Origin: an uncultured Sutterella sp. | Lineage (GTDB): Bacteria > Pseudomonadota > Gammaproteobacteria > Burkholderiales > Burkholderiaceae_F | DNA: 47,506 nucleotides | Reading direction: 5' to 3' | Assembly (NCBI GenBank): GCA_900538905.1 | Contig: UPZS01000013.1 | Span: 1-47,506 of the forward strand | Shown: positions 25,577 through 34,327 of the stretch, in pieces | Numbering within the stretch: position 1 is the stretch's first letter | Layout: the number at the start of each line of letters is the position of its first letter | Program-made: the position numbers and the translations under genes | The notes under the pieces: generated by a model | The model's database searches: none | The model's input: only the letters and a program-made list of their open reading frames with translations | Told to the model about the DNA's origin: nothing

Positions 25577-27820
25577 GTGTTTCTTTCTGTTGAAAAATTC
25601 ACGCCGTTTCTACGGTTGCTTTTGTGTGCGTCAGCGCTTGCCGCAGCGGCGTTGTCGGCGGGCTGCACGGATCCGGTCAATGCTCCGCGAGCGCTCTCCG
25701 ACTACGCATCCAACACGCTTTTTACTTCCTTTTCGGGGCGCAGTCCCAAAACGCTCGATCCTCAGGTGTCCTATTCGAGCGATGAAACGATCTACACCTA
25801 CGGGGTTTATGAGCCGCTCTACGGGTACGAATACTTGAAGCGCCCCTATACGCTCATGCCGCTGGCAGCCGAAAAAGTTGTCAAGCCCGTGTATCTTGAT
25901 GCGAACAAAAACGTGTTGCCCGCACAGGCCGACAGCAAGGACATTGCGTATTCCGTCTACACGATCCCGATCCGAAAGGGCATTGAATTTGCTCCGCATC
26001 CGGCGTTTGCCAAGGATGAAAAAGGTGAGCCGCTGTGCCTGACGCTTGATCCGAAACGCGCCCAAGCACTCTCCAGTCCGCTGGAGCTGCCCGAGCGCGG
26101 CACGAGGGAGCTGACTGCGCACGACTACGTTTACGGAATCAAGCGTATTGCTTCGCCCGCAGTCGTGAGTCCCGCTTTCGGCATTCTGCGGGCCTACATC
26201 GTCGGTTTTGACGAGCTTAACCAAGCAATCGGAGAGGCTTGGGAAAAGGCCAGAGCTTCGAATGAATCCGTTTCACGCATTGATCTTACGAAATTTGAAT
26301 GCGAGGGCGTCAAAGCGCTCGATGAGCACACGCTGCAAATCACCATCCGCGGCAAGTACCCGCAGTTCGACAACTGGATGGCGATGGCCTTCTTTGCGCC
26401 GATGCCTTGGGAAGCTGAAGCGTTTTATGCCAATCCCGGCTTTGCGGAAAACAATATTTCCCTGAACACCTGGCCGGTGGGAACGGGTCCCTACATGCTC
26501 ACCGTGTCGCGACAAAACCGAGAGCATGTGCTTGAGCGAAATCCCAACTATCGCGGCTTGACCTATCCGTGCGAAGGTTCCGAAGAAGACCGTCGAAACG
26601 GCTTTTTGGCCGACTGCGGCAAAAAGACGCCGTTTGTGGACCGAATTGTGTTGACGATGGAAAAAGAAGCGGTGCCGACGACTTCGAAATTTTTGCAGGG
26701 CTATTACGACAGTCCGCAGATCACGCGACTTGATGTGGGGCAGGGCTATATCGTGGCCATGGGAGACGATCCGGACAAAGAAAAGCTCTACAAGGAAAAG
26801 CGATTGCAGTTTCCGACTGCGGTAGAGGCCAATCTTTGGTACATCGGTTTTAATTGGCTCGATCCTGTGGTTGGGGCCGGTAAGACGCCGGAGGAAGCGC
26901 GCCGCAACAAGCTGCTGCGGCAAGCAATTTCCATTGCGCTGGATTGGGAAGAGCAAATTGCCATCTTTGAAAAAGGGCAGGGGCAGACCGCTCACGGCCC
27001 CTTGCCGCCGGGGCTTTTTGGCTGGCGTGACGACGGCCCTTCGGCTTTCAATCCTGTTGTCTACACAAAGGGGGAGGACGGCCGCGTCAAACGCCGTTCG
27101 ATCGAAGACGCTAAAAAACTCATGATCGAAGCGGGCTATCCGGACGGGCGCGATGCCGAAACGGGGCGCCCCTTGGTGCTGAATTTTGATTGGCAGGGAA
27201 CAAGTGCCGGCTCCAAATCGTTTTTGGATTGGACTGCACGGCAGTTTGCCAAGATTGGCATTCAGCTGGAAATCCGTGCCACCGACTACAACCGCTTCCA
27301 AGATAAGATGGCCAAAGGATCGGCTCAGATTTACTACTGGGGGTGGCTTGCGGACTATCCGGACGCTGAAAACTTTTTCACGCTTTTGTACGGGCCCAAC
27401 AGCAAAGCGATCAACGGTGCAGGGGAAAACGCCAGCAATTATCAGAATGCACGGTTTGACGTGCTTTTCGAGTCGCTTCGAAATCTCGAAAACGGTCCGC
27501 AGAAAGCCGATGTGATTGATGAGATGATCCGCATCGTGCAGGAAGATGCGCCCTGGAGCTTCGGCTATTTCCCAACATCTGCCGCTGCGCTTCACCATTG
27601 GGTGAAAAACGCCAAGCCCACGCAGATGATCCGTAACAATGTGCAGTACATCCGCATTGACAGCGCCGAACGCATGGCACAGATCCGAGCCTGGAACAAA
27701 CCCGTTGTATGGCCTCTGCTTTTGATCTTTGCAGCCGTCGCCGGACTTGTGTGGTTCGTGCGCCGCCATCTGATCCGACGCAGTTTGCAGCGCGGCATCG
27801 CTTCGGAGAATCAAGCATGA
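25577..27820 (+). CDS. Peptide ABC transporter substrate-binding protein with a C-terminal membrane helix
   Basis: This 747-aa protein belongs to SBP family 5 (Opp/Dpp/YejA). It begins with a signal peptide and lipobox ALSAGC (Cys about 30) and carries the family core from SPKTLDPQVSYSSDETI through KLMIEAGYPDGRD and YYWGWLADYPDAENF. At the end it has a clear membrane helix (about residues 705-724, VVWPLLLIFAAVAGLVWFVRR) and a basic cytoplasmic tail. This is rare for binding proteins and would hold the domain at the inner membrane next to the permeases. Length exceeds the usual 500-600 aa. The GTG start follows AAGGAC. The stop overlaps the next ATG (ATGA). Confidence 0.9.
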   Translation: MFLSVEKFTPFLRLLLCASALAAAALSAGCTDPVNAPRALSDYASNTLFTSFSGRSPKTLDPQVSYSSDETIYTYGVYEPLYGYEYLKRPYTLMPLAAEKVVKPVYLDANKNVLPAQADSKDIAYSVYTIPIRKGIEFAPHPAFAKDEKGEPLCLTLDPKRAQALSSPLELPERGTRELTAHDYVYGIKRIASPAVVSPAFGILRAYIVGFDELNQAIGEAWEKARASNESVSRIDLTKFECEGVKALDEHTLQITIRGKYPQFDNWMAMAFFAPMPWEAEAFYANPGFAENNISLNTWPVGTGPYMLTVSRQNREHVLERNPNYRGLTYPCEGSEEDRRNGFLADCGKKTPFVDRIVLTMEKEAVPTTSKFLQGYYDSPQITRLDVGQGYIVAMGDDPDKEKLYKEKRLQFPTAVEANLWYIGFNWLDPVVGAGKTPEEARRNKLLRQAISIALDWEEQIAIFEKGQGQTAHGPLPPGLFGWRDDGPSAFNPVVYTKGEDGRVKRRSIEDAKKLMIEAGYPDGRDAETGRPLVLNFDWQGTSAGSKSFLDWTARQFAKIGIQLEIRATDYNRFQDKMAKGSAQIYYWGWLADYPDAENFFTLLYGPNSKAINGAGENASNYQNARFDVLFESLRNLENGPQKADVIDEMIRIVQEDAPWSFGYFPTSAAALHHWVKNAKPTQMIRNNVQYIRIDSAERMAQIRAWNKPVVWPLLLIFAAVAGLVWFVRRHLIRRSLQRGIASENQA

Positions 27821-28794
27821 TTGGCTACATCATTCGGCGCATTGCCTACGGTTTTTTGATTTTGCTCGGCGTCAATGCGCTTACTTTTGCACTCTTTTTT
27901 GCCGTCAACACGCCCGATGACATGGCGCGCCTGGCAATCGGCGGGCGTTACGTGACACCCGAGGCAATCGAAAATTGGAAGATTGCTCACGGTTACGACC
28001 TGCCGCTTGTCTATAACGAAGATGCGCAGGGTATTGAAAAGATCACCAAGACCGTTTTTTACACCCGCTCGGCACCGCTTTTGACGGGAGATTTGGGTTT
28101 GTCGGACGCCGGTCGCAGCATCAACCGGGAAATTGCCGAGCGTGTGGGGCCGTCGCTGGCGCTGGCCGTTCCCACCTTTGTGCTTGGCGTTTTCGTGATG
28201 CTCGTTTTCTCTCTGATGGTGGTGCTGGTGCGTCGCACCAAACTCGAGTGGGCGGCTGTGGCTTTTGCAGTTACGGTGATGAGTGTCTCGAGCCTTTTTT
28301 ACATCATTCTCGGTCAGTGGCTGTTTGCAAAAACATTGCGACTTGTGCCCGTTTCGGGCTTTATGGACGGTTGGCACATGGCAGTTTTCTTGATCCTGCC
28401 GGTCGCAATCGGCATCTTCTCGAGATTGGGAAGCGACACGCTTTTGTACCGCGCCATGTTTCTTGAGGAAGTGGGCAAAGACTACGTGCGAACGGCTCGT
28501 GCCAAGGGAGCATCGCACGCACGCGTCATGTTCGTGCATGTGCTTAGAAACGCCATGCTTCCGATTTTGACGAGTACCGTGGCAGTGTTTCCGATGCTTT
28601 TTATGGGAAGCCTCATCATGGAAAGTTTCTTCGGCATTCCGGGGTTGGGGTCGTACACGATTGACGCCATCAATGCCCAGGATTTCTCCATTGTCCGCGC
28701 CATGGTGTTTTTGGGGACGGCCGCCTACGTGTTGGGGCTGCTTTTGACCGATATTGCCTACACGATTGCCGATCCGCGCATTCGACTGAAGTAA
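27817..28794 (+). CDS. Peptide ABC transporter permease, DppB/YejB type
   Basis: This 325-aa inner-membrane protein starts MIGYIIRRIAYGFLILLGVNALTF, as typical of OppB/DppB/YejB. It carries the EAA-type loop VGKDYVRTARAKGASHARVMFVHVLRNAMLPILT that docks to the ATPase. Six membrane segments are visible. The periplasmic loop after helix 1 is extended (about residues 30-100), as in YejB-like proteins. It overlaps the binding-protein gene by 4 bp and ends 3 bp before the next permease, so the operon is tight. Confidence 0.93.
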   Translation: MIGYIIRRIAYGFLILLGVNALTFALFFAVNTPDDMARLAIGGRYVTPEAIENWKIAHGYDLPLVYNEDAQGIEKITKTVFYTRSAPLLTGDLGLSDAGRSINREIAERVGPSLALAVPTFVLGVFVMLVFSLMVVLVRRTKLEWAAVAFAVTVMSVSSLFYIILGQWLFAKTLRLVPVSGFMDGWHMAVFLILPVAIGIFSRLGSDTLLYRAMFLEEVGKDYVRTARAKGASHARVMFVHVLRNAMLPILTSTVAVFPMLFMGSLIMESFFGIPGLGSYTIDAINAQDFSIVRAMVFLGTAAYVLGLLLTDIAYTIADPRIRLK

Positions 28795-28797
28795 GAC

Positions 28798-30204
28798 ATG
28801 TTTGACGTGAAGTTTGTTTTTCTCTGGACGGACGCCGTCTTGTGGCTCTTGGTGCTGGGCCTTGTCGGCTATGTCGTCTACGTGCATCGAACCGAGGAAC
28901 TTGCGCGCAAGTGGCGTAAGGTGCTCAATAACAAAACGGCGGTGGCGGCTGCAGCCGTTCTCTCGGTTTTCTTTGCGGCGGCTTTGGCCGACAGCGTGCA
29001 TTACCGCCGTGCGCTTCCGGCGACTGACGGGGCGGCGGTTGCCGCTTGGGACACCAAGACCGTGTCGCTTCTCGATGCCCTGGTGGGCGAAAAGATTGCC
29101 GGGCGCGAAAGAAGTTATTCGGCGCCTTTTTCGCTCTACGATTTTGACAAAACAACCGTGGTGACGGACGACGGCCCCAAGCGCATCAACGCCAAACTCA
29201 AAGGCGCCGGAGCGGGTGTCAACGAAGACAAACCTCTTCAGTCGCTTTTTCGCAAGATCGAGATGGGGGTGATGACGGGAGCGGTCGGCGTCTTGGTGAC
29301 ATGGCTGCTGATCGGAGCGGTCGCTGCCTGCGTGCGGCGCGAAGGCTTCGGGCGGGCAATGATTGCCGTGACAGCGCGCAGCAACCCTTGGCGACCGGCC
29401 ATTTTGGTTTGGCTTCTGGCGATTTTCTTGGGCTGCGTTTTGATGTTCGTGTGGCCCGTCTGGCACCCTTTCGGGACGGACGCAACAGGCAACGACGTGC
29501 TCTACAGTGCCGTTAAAAGCATCCGAACAGCTTTTGCGATTGGGTTGCTGGCGACATTTTCAACGCTTCCCTTTGCCGTGACGCTCGGCATTGCGGCGGG
29601 CTACTTCAAGGGCAAGGTCGACGATGTGATTCAGTACGTCTACACGACCATCTCTTCCATTCCGTCGGTGCTTCTGATTGCGGCTTCCGTTTTGATGATT
29701 CAAGTCTTCATTGACAAGCATCCGGAGATGTATGCCACGGGGCTTGAGAGAGCCGATGTGCGGCTTTTCCTCTTGGCGGTGATCATCGGACTCACCAGCT
29801 GGGCGGGTTTGGCCCGATTGCTGCGAGCCGAGACGATGAAAGTGAGCGCCATGGATTTCGTGACGGCGGCCAAGGCTTTCGGGGTGTCTTCAACGCGCAT
29901 CATGGCTCGGCACGTCTTTCCCAATGTTGCACACATTGTTCTGATTGTGGCTGTACTGGATTTCTCCGGCATTGTTCTCTACGAGGCTGTTTTGAGCTAC
30001 GTGGGCGTGGGTGTGGATCCGGTGACCGATTCATTTGGCTCCATGATCAATGCGGCGGCTTCCGAGATGAGCCGCTCGCCGGTGATTTGGTGGAATTTGG
30101 CGGCAAGCTTTGTCTTTATGGTGACGCTGGTGCTCTCGGCCAATTTGTTTGCCTCCGGCGTGCGCGATGCGTTTGATCCGAGAAATGCCGGCGGCAGGGC
30201 GTAA
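28798..30204 (+). CDS. Peptide ABC transporter permease, DppC/YejE type, with extended N-terminus
   Basis: This 468-aa protein is longer than the usual 280-350 for OppC/DppC. Extra N-terminal sequence has helices at about residues 11-28 and 44-62 and a periplasmic loop of about 80 residues. The standard transporter core follows (HPFGTDATGNDVL, then the EAA loop KVSAMDFVTAAKAFGVSSTRIMARHVFPN). The HPFGTD motif is the DppC/YejE family signature. It is preceded directly by DppB/YejB and followed after 9 bp by the dual ATPase. Confidence 0.92.
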   Translation: MFDVKFVFLWTDAVLWLLVLGLVGYVVYVHRTEELARKWRKVLNNKTAVAAAAVLSVFFAAALADSVHYRRALPATDGAAVAAWDTKTVSLLDALVGEKIAGRERSYSAPFSLYDFDKTTVVTDDGPKRINAKLKGAGAGVNEDKPLQSLFRKIEMGVMTGAVGVLVTWLLIGAVAACVRREGFGRAMIAVTARSNPWRPAILVWLLAIFLGCVLMFVWPVWHPFGTDATGNDVLYSAVKSIRTAFAIGLLATFSTLPFAVTLGIAAGYFKGKVDDVIQYVYTTISSIPSVLLIAASVLMIQVFIDKHPEMYATGLERADVRLFLLAVIIGLTSWAGLARLLRAETMKVSAMDFVTAAKAFGVSSTRIMARHVFPNVAHIVLIVAVLDFSGIVLYEAVLSYVGVGVDPVTDSFGSMINAAASEMSRSPVIWWNLAASFVFMVTLVLSANLFASGVRDAFDPRNAGGRA

Positions 30205-30213
30205 GGAACGGCG

Positions 30214-32010
30214 ATGGCTGAAATTCTCAACGTCAAAAATTTGAGTGTGCGAATCGACGGCCCAAAGCCTCTCACTGCCGTCGAAGACGTGTCGTTTTCG
30301 ATCCGATCGGGAGAATGTTTTGCACTCGTGGGTGAATCGGGTTGCGGCAAGTCGCTCACAGCGCTTTCTTTGATGCGCTTGCTTCCCGACGGTCTTTCCG
30401 TTGCTCAGGGTGAAGTGGTGCTTAACGGCACGGATCTGATGGAGCTCACCGAACGAGAGATGCAGGCCGTACGAGGCGACCGCATCGCGATGATCTTTCA
30501 GGAGCCCGCCACAAGTCTCAATCCCGTGATGACGGTGGGCGAGCAAATTGTCGAGGCGGTTCGGTTGCATGAGAACATCGGCAAAGAAGAAGCCAAGCAA
30601 AGAGCGTTGCAGTGGCTGACCCGCGTTGGGCTCGACGAGCCGCAAAAGCGTTTTGATGCCTTTGCGCACGAGCTTTCGGGCGGGCAGAAGCAGCGCGTCA
30701 TGATTGCGATGGCTCTGGCCTGCCGCCCTAATGTCGTGGTGGCCGACGAACCCACGACGGCGCTCGACGTGACGCGTCAGGCACAGATTCTCGATTTGCT
30801 CCGAGAACTGCAAAAAGAGCACGGCATTGCCCTTTTGCTGATCACGCACGATTTGGCTTTAGTGCGCCAATACGCCGATCGGGTAGCGCTGATGTATGCC
30901 GGCCAGATTGTTGAACAAAGCCGTGTTGCCGATTTCTTCGAGAATCCGACGCATCCGTATGCGCGTTTACTTTTGAGCGCCGTGCCGAGCGCTGACAAAA
31001 GCGCGCAGGCGCTCACGGGCATTGCGGGCAGCGTTCCGGAACTCTCGGCAATGCCTGAGGGCTGTCGATTTGCACCGCGTTGCCCGGCCGCCAAAGAGAT
31101 GTGCCGGCAGAAGTGCCCGGCAATGCGATCGTCGGCACCCGGTCGTCTGGTGCGTTGCTTTTATCCCGAGGTTCCGGTGGCAAGCCGGGTGAGATCAGTT
31201 ACGACGGCGACGCGTACGGACGAAACGGTTTTGAAGCTTACGGACGTGTCGGTGACGTACGGCAGCCGCGGAGGGCTTTTTTCCCGTCAGAAGGCTTTTG
31301 AAGCCGTTCGTCACGCCGACTTGAGTCTTTCGCGCGGCAGGACGCTTGCGTTGGTCGGGGAATCGGGTTCGGGTAAAACGACGCTCGGGAAAGCCGCCTT
31401 GGGACTTTTGGAAAACGCGACGGTAAGCGGCAGTGTGGAAATTGTCGGGGAAGAGGCCTTTGATACACGCGGCCGCTTTAAGCAGCACCTGAGAAGCTGC
31501 GCGCAGATAGTGTTTCAGGATCCGTTTGCGTCGCTTGATCCACGCATGAGTGTGGGCGAATTGGTGAGCGAAGGGATTCTTGCGTTGCGTCCCGGGCTAT
31601 CCAAGACGGATGCGCGTCGGAAAGTACGAGAACTTCTCGACAGCGTGGGGCTACCGAGCGGAGCGGCCGATCGTTTGGCGCACGAATTTTCCGGCGGGCA
31701 GCGTCAGCGCATTGCTATTGCCAGGGCGTTGGCCGTTGAGCCGAAAATCGTGGTCTGCGATGAGCCCACTTCCGCACTGGATGTTTCGGTGCAGGCCCAG
31801 ATTCTCAACCTGTTGCGGGAGATCCAAGCTGAGCAGGGCGTGTCGTACTTGTTCATCACCCACAACTTTGCCGTGGTCGAATTCATGGCGCATGAAGTGG
31901 CGGTGATGCAGCGCGGCCGCATTGTCGAAAGCGGTACGGCCGAGGATGTCCTCACGCATCCGCAGCACGCATATACGAAGACGCTTTTGGCTGCCGTGCC
32001 TCGACTCTGA
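30214..32010 (+). CDS. Dual-domain peptide ABC transporter ATPase (YejF type)
   Basis: This 598-aa protein has two fused nucleotide-binding domains. The first has Walker A GESGCGKS, signature LSGGQKQR and VVADEPTTALD. The second has GESGSGKT, FSGGQRQR and VVCDEPTSALD. After the first domain comes the oligopeptide-binding C-terminal segment with a Cys cluster (RFAPRCPAAKEMCRQKCP). That cluster is typical of OppD/DppD enzymes and in some binds an iron-sulfur cluster. Operon order (binding protein, two permeases, dual ATPase) is that of yejABEF, a microcin C and peptide importer. The actual substrate is inferred only as peptide. Confidence 0.94.
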   Translation: MAEILNVKNLSVRIDGPKPLTAVEDVSFSIRSGECFALVGESGCGKSLTALSLMRLLPDGLSVAQGEVVLNGTDLMELTEREMQAVRGDRIAMIFQEPATSLNPVMTVGEQIVEAVRLHENIGKEEAKQRALQWLTRVGLDEPQKRFDAFAHELSGGQKQRVMIAMALACRPNVVVADEPTTALDVTRQAQILDLLRELQKEHGIALLLITHDLALVRQYADRVALMYAGQIVEQSRVADFFENPTHPYARLLLSAVPSADKSAQALTGIAGSVPELSAMPEGCRFAPRCPAAKEMCRQKCPAMRSSAPGRLVRCFYPEVPVASRVRSVTTATRTDETVLKLTDVSVTYGSRGGLFSRQKAFEAVRHADLSLSRGRTLALVGESGSGKTTLGKAALGLLENATVSGSVEIVGEEAFDTRGRFKQHLRSCAQIVFQDPFASLDPRMSVGELVSEGILALRPGLSKTDARRKVRELLDSVGLPSGAADRLAHEFSGGQRQRIAIARALAVEPKIVVCDEPTSALDVSVQAQILNLLREIQAEQGVSYLFITHNFAVVEFMAHEVAVMQRGRIVESGTAEDVLTHPQHAYTKTLLAAVPRL

Positions 32011-32024
32011 GTTGCATGGATAAG

Positions 32025-32052
32025 AAAAATGCCTCACGGCGGAGGCATTTTT
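32025..32052. terminator. Bidirectional terminator between the peptide ABC operon and the amino acid permease
   Basis: An 11-bp stem pairs AAAAATGCCTC (32025-32035) with GAGGCATTTTT (32042-32052) around a 6-nt loop. A- and T-runs flank the GC core on both sides, so it can stop transcription from either direction between the convergent genes. Confidence 0.88.
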
Positions 32053-32077
32053 CGAATAACGGTTGTCTAAATTCGGA

Positions 32078-32743
32078 TCAGCGGGCGTCGCTTGCCTTGA
32101 ACTTCTTTTCCAGACGGGAAACCAAGCGTGTAATGGTAAGCGTCATCACCAGGTAGATAATGGCCACCGACGTCCAGATTTCAAGCGAACCGTAGGTTTC
32201 GGCAATGATGAGCTGACCGGTGCGGGTGAGTTCCTCAAAGCCGATGACGGACACGAGGGAGGAGTCCTTCAACATCGCGATGAATTCGTTGCCAAGCGGC
32301 GGGATGATGCGCTTGAAGGCCTGCGGCAGGATGATGTATCGCATCGTCTGCCCCCAAGTCATACCCAGAGACAGGCCGGCACGCATCTGGCCGACTTCGA
32401 TCGACTGAATGCCGGCGCGGAAGATCTCGGCCACGTAAGCGCCCGAATTGATCGAGCAGGCGGCCACAGCGGCCACGAACGGGTCGATACGCTGTCCGAT
32501 AATTGCGGGAAGCGCAAAGTAGATGATGAAGATCTGCACCAGAAGCGGCGTGCCGCGAATGAAGTCAACGTAGATCTTGGCGAGCAGACGCAACGGCGTG
32601 AACTTGGACAGCTGAGCCAGAGCCGCTAAAAGGCCGAACACCAAACCCAGACCGACGGCCATCGCCGTGATCTCTAAAGTCACCAGAGCGCCCTGCAACA
32701 ACAAAGGCAGAGAGTTGGTGATAAGGGAAAAATCGAATTCCAT
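32078..32743 (-). CDS. Polar amino acid ABC transporter permease (GlnP/HisM family), orphan
   Basis: This 221-aa protein of the HEQRo family has the N-terminal segment LEITAMAVGLGLVFGLL, FIRGTPLLVQIFIIYF and the EAA loop AGLSLGMTWGQTMRYIILPQAFKRIIPPLGNEF, all typical of GlnP/ArtQ/HisM. It needs an ATPase and a binding protein, but neither is next to it: the convergent dual ATPase is a peptide type and the upstream gene is an AAA_14 ATPase. The partners must be elsewhere. Glutamine, arginine or glutamate transport cannot be told apart. Confidence 0.92.
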   Translation of the reverse strand: MEFDFSLITNSLPLLLQGALVTLEITAMAVGLGLVFGLLAALAQLSKFTPLRLLAKIYVDFIRGTPLLVQIFIIYFALPAIIGQRIDPFVAAVAACSINSGAYVAEIFRAGIQSIEVGQMRAGLSLGMTWGQTMRYIILPQAFKRIIPPLGNEFIAMLKDSSLVSVIGFEELTRTGQLIIAETYGSLEIWTSVAIIYLVMTLTITRLVSRLEKKFKASDAR

Positions 32744-32905
32744 TGTGTTTTTATCCTTTTAACGGAGGGAGCACAGGGGCGCAAAAAACACGCGTCTCAA
32801 CACACAGGTCGGCCGCGTATTTCTGCGCATTGTACCGAAGCACTCGCGCAACCGCACCTATTGAGCAAAAATGCTTCGAAAGGTGTGCACTATGGACTGG
32901 ACCAA

Positions 32906-34057
32906 TTAAGACAAGTCCGAGGTCTCAGACTGGAAAAAACGATGGAGCGTTTGCATCGTGATGACCTCGAACGACGCGTCGGGATATTTGCTCGCAAAAC
33001 TTTTCGGCGCTTTTGCTTGCGCATTCGTCAATTTGCATTCAAAGGCGTGAAGCGAACCGTCTTCGTCGACTTCCAAAAGATCCACTTCGCTTTTGTTGCG
33101 GTCGCGCCAAAAGTAGAGTTGTGTTTCGTCTTGTCGATAACGATGCCATTTGAGCCGCTCGATGATGACAAAATTTTCCCAGAGAGCTCCGCGTTCCAAA
33201 TCGCTGCGAGATGAGAATGGCGTGAAATTGTCGAGTGCGGCGTTTCGGATGCCCAGATCGTAAAAGTAAATTTTCTTGGATTTTTTTAGTTCCGTTGCGA
33301 AGTTTGAGGAGTAACACGGCAGTGTCTTCACAATGAAGCTTTGCTCGAGAAGGCTTACACATCGCTCGACGGTGGGGGTACTCAATCCGCACTGTTGTCC
33401 CAAACTGCTGAAAGAGCAGAGGTTGCCGATGTTAGCCGCCAAAAGCCTAACGAGATGCAGAAACTGCTCTGAACGGCGGATGCCGGCGATGGCAAACAAG
33501 TCTTTGAAAACGATGCTCTCGAAAAGGTACCTTAAAGTTGCCTTGGATCTTTGCGGGTGCGTCACGATTTCCGGGTAGCTGCCTACTGTCAATCGAATGG
33601 GCAAGGACTCCATGACGTCAAGCCAACTATTGTGATCGGCCAGTTCTGTCACGGACAATGGAAAAAGAGTCATCGGCCACAAACGTCCCGCGGCTGACTC
33701 CATGACACCGCCGGCCAATTCCAAAGAACTGGAACCTGTGGCAAAAATGCGGCACGAAGGTTTGCTGTCTTCCAACCGTTTGAGAAGCATGCCGATGCCC
33801 TGGATGCGCTGGGCTTCGTCGATCACCAGAATGTCAAGACCGGATAGCAAAATCGAGATGTCCGCTTTGGACGACAACGACGTGAGTAATTCGCGATCCT
33901 GAGGCTCGTCGCCCGAGAGCCATTTCACTTTCCGGTCTTGGAAAAGGTGCTCCAACAGTGTTGTTTTGCCTGTCTGCCGAGCACCGAAGACCACAATGGC
34001 TTTATCGGCAGGCGTGCGTTCAAGAAGAGCAGTGAGTGAACGTGCGATGTATGCCAT
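32906..34057 (-). CDS. AAA_14/DUF4143 ATPase with a nuclease-like C-terminal domain
   Basis: This 383-aa paralogue of the gene at 19205-20479 has Walker A GARQTGKT (residues 25-32), Walker B LVIDEAQRI, sensor FATGSSSLEL and the DUF4143 core KIYFYDLGIRNAALDNF. The PD-(D/E)XK-like motif is SEVDLLEV followed by FECKL. The role is unknown; family members are often annotated only as ATP-binding protein. The ATG at 34057 is the first base of a 76-bp palindrome, and no Shine-Dalgarno sequence precedes it. The gene is isolated between the orphan permease and the isc operon. Confidence 0.9.
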   Translation of the reverse strand: MAYIARSLTALLERTPADKAIVVFGARQTGKTTLLEHLFQDRKVKWLSGDEPQDRELLTSLSSKADISILLSGLDILVIDEAQRIQGIGMLLKRLEDSKPSCRIFATGSSSLELAGGVMESAAGRLWPMTLFPLSVTELADHNSWLDVMESLPIRLTVGSYPEIVTHPQRSKATLRYLFESIVFKDLFAIAGIRRSEQFLHLVRLLAANIGNLCSFSSLGQQCGLSTPTVERCVSLLEQSFIVKTLPCYSSNFATELKKSKKIYFYDLGIRNAALDNFTPFSSRSDLERGALWENFVIIERLKWHRYRQDETQLYFWRDRNKSEVDLLEVDEDGSLHAFECKLTNAQAKAPKSFASKYPDASFEVITMQTLHRFFQSETSDLS

Positions 34058-34130
34058 TTCAGATTATTTTTAGTTGTACTTTACAAAAATCTAGATTTTT
34101 ATAAAGTATAGTTTAAAAAAATCTGAAATG
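34055..34130. repeat. 76-bp imperfect palindrome at the start of the DUF4143 ATPase gene
   Basis: The half from 34055 to 34092 is the reverse complement of 34093-34130 at 32 of 38 positions, centred on AAAAATCTAGATTTTT. The outer ends read CATTTCAGATT and AATCTGAAATG, and the left CAT is the start codon of the minus-strand gene. The sequence is very AT-rich. It includes -10-like boxes in both directions (TATACT and TAAAGT on the minus strand, TATAGT on the plus strand). It may be an operator, a divergent promoter or a cruciform/hairpin. No other palindrome of this size was seen in the window. Confidence 0.88.
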
Positions 34131-34198
34131 AAGCCAGTTGCGTCGAGTATTGCGATTGATCGGATCAATGGTGCGGATACAAGCGGACGACCGGATCA

Positions 34199-34227
34199 AT
34201 ACCCATGTTTTATTGTTGGGTATTTTT
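34199..34227 (+). terminator. Terminator-like hairpin upstream of iscR
   Basis: AATACCCA (34199-34206) pairs with TGGGTATT (34217-34224) and is followed by TTT, giving a run of five T residues. No plus-strand gene precedes it, so it may insulate isc from transcription arising in the palindrome at 34055-34130. The 9-bp direct repeat CGGATCAAT (34161-34169 and 34192-34200) lies just before it. Confidence 0.5.
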
Positions 34228-34238
34228 CATTAATATTC

Positions 34239-34259
34239 TTGACTCGCAAACTAGGTTAT
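34239..34259 (+). promoter_or_regulatory. isc promoter region with IscR type 1-like site
   Basis: TTGACT (34239-34244) is followed by CTAGGTTAT (34251-34259). This fits the usual IscR type 1 pattern, where a -35 TTGACT overlaps the site and CTxGGxTAT forms the other half. A -10 hexamer is not clear (TAGAGA at 34260-34265 gives a 15-bp spacer). Repression by [2Fe-2S]-IscR is expected from the family. Confidence 0.6.
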
Positions 34260-34327
34260 TAGAGAAGAACGCTAAAGATCGGCCTTTGGAGCCGGTTGGA
34301 CGATCCACGTCGTCGGAAGGCAAGACT

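Noticed and set aside
27811..29466. 551-aa minus-strand open frame opposite the two peptide permeases
   Set aside because: Composition is rich in His, Arg and Gln as expected from antisense of membrane-protein codons; the sense genes are clear.
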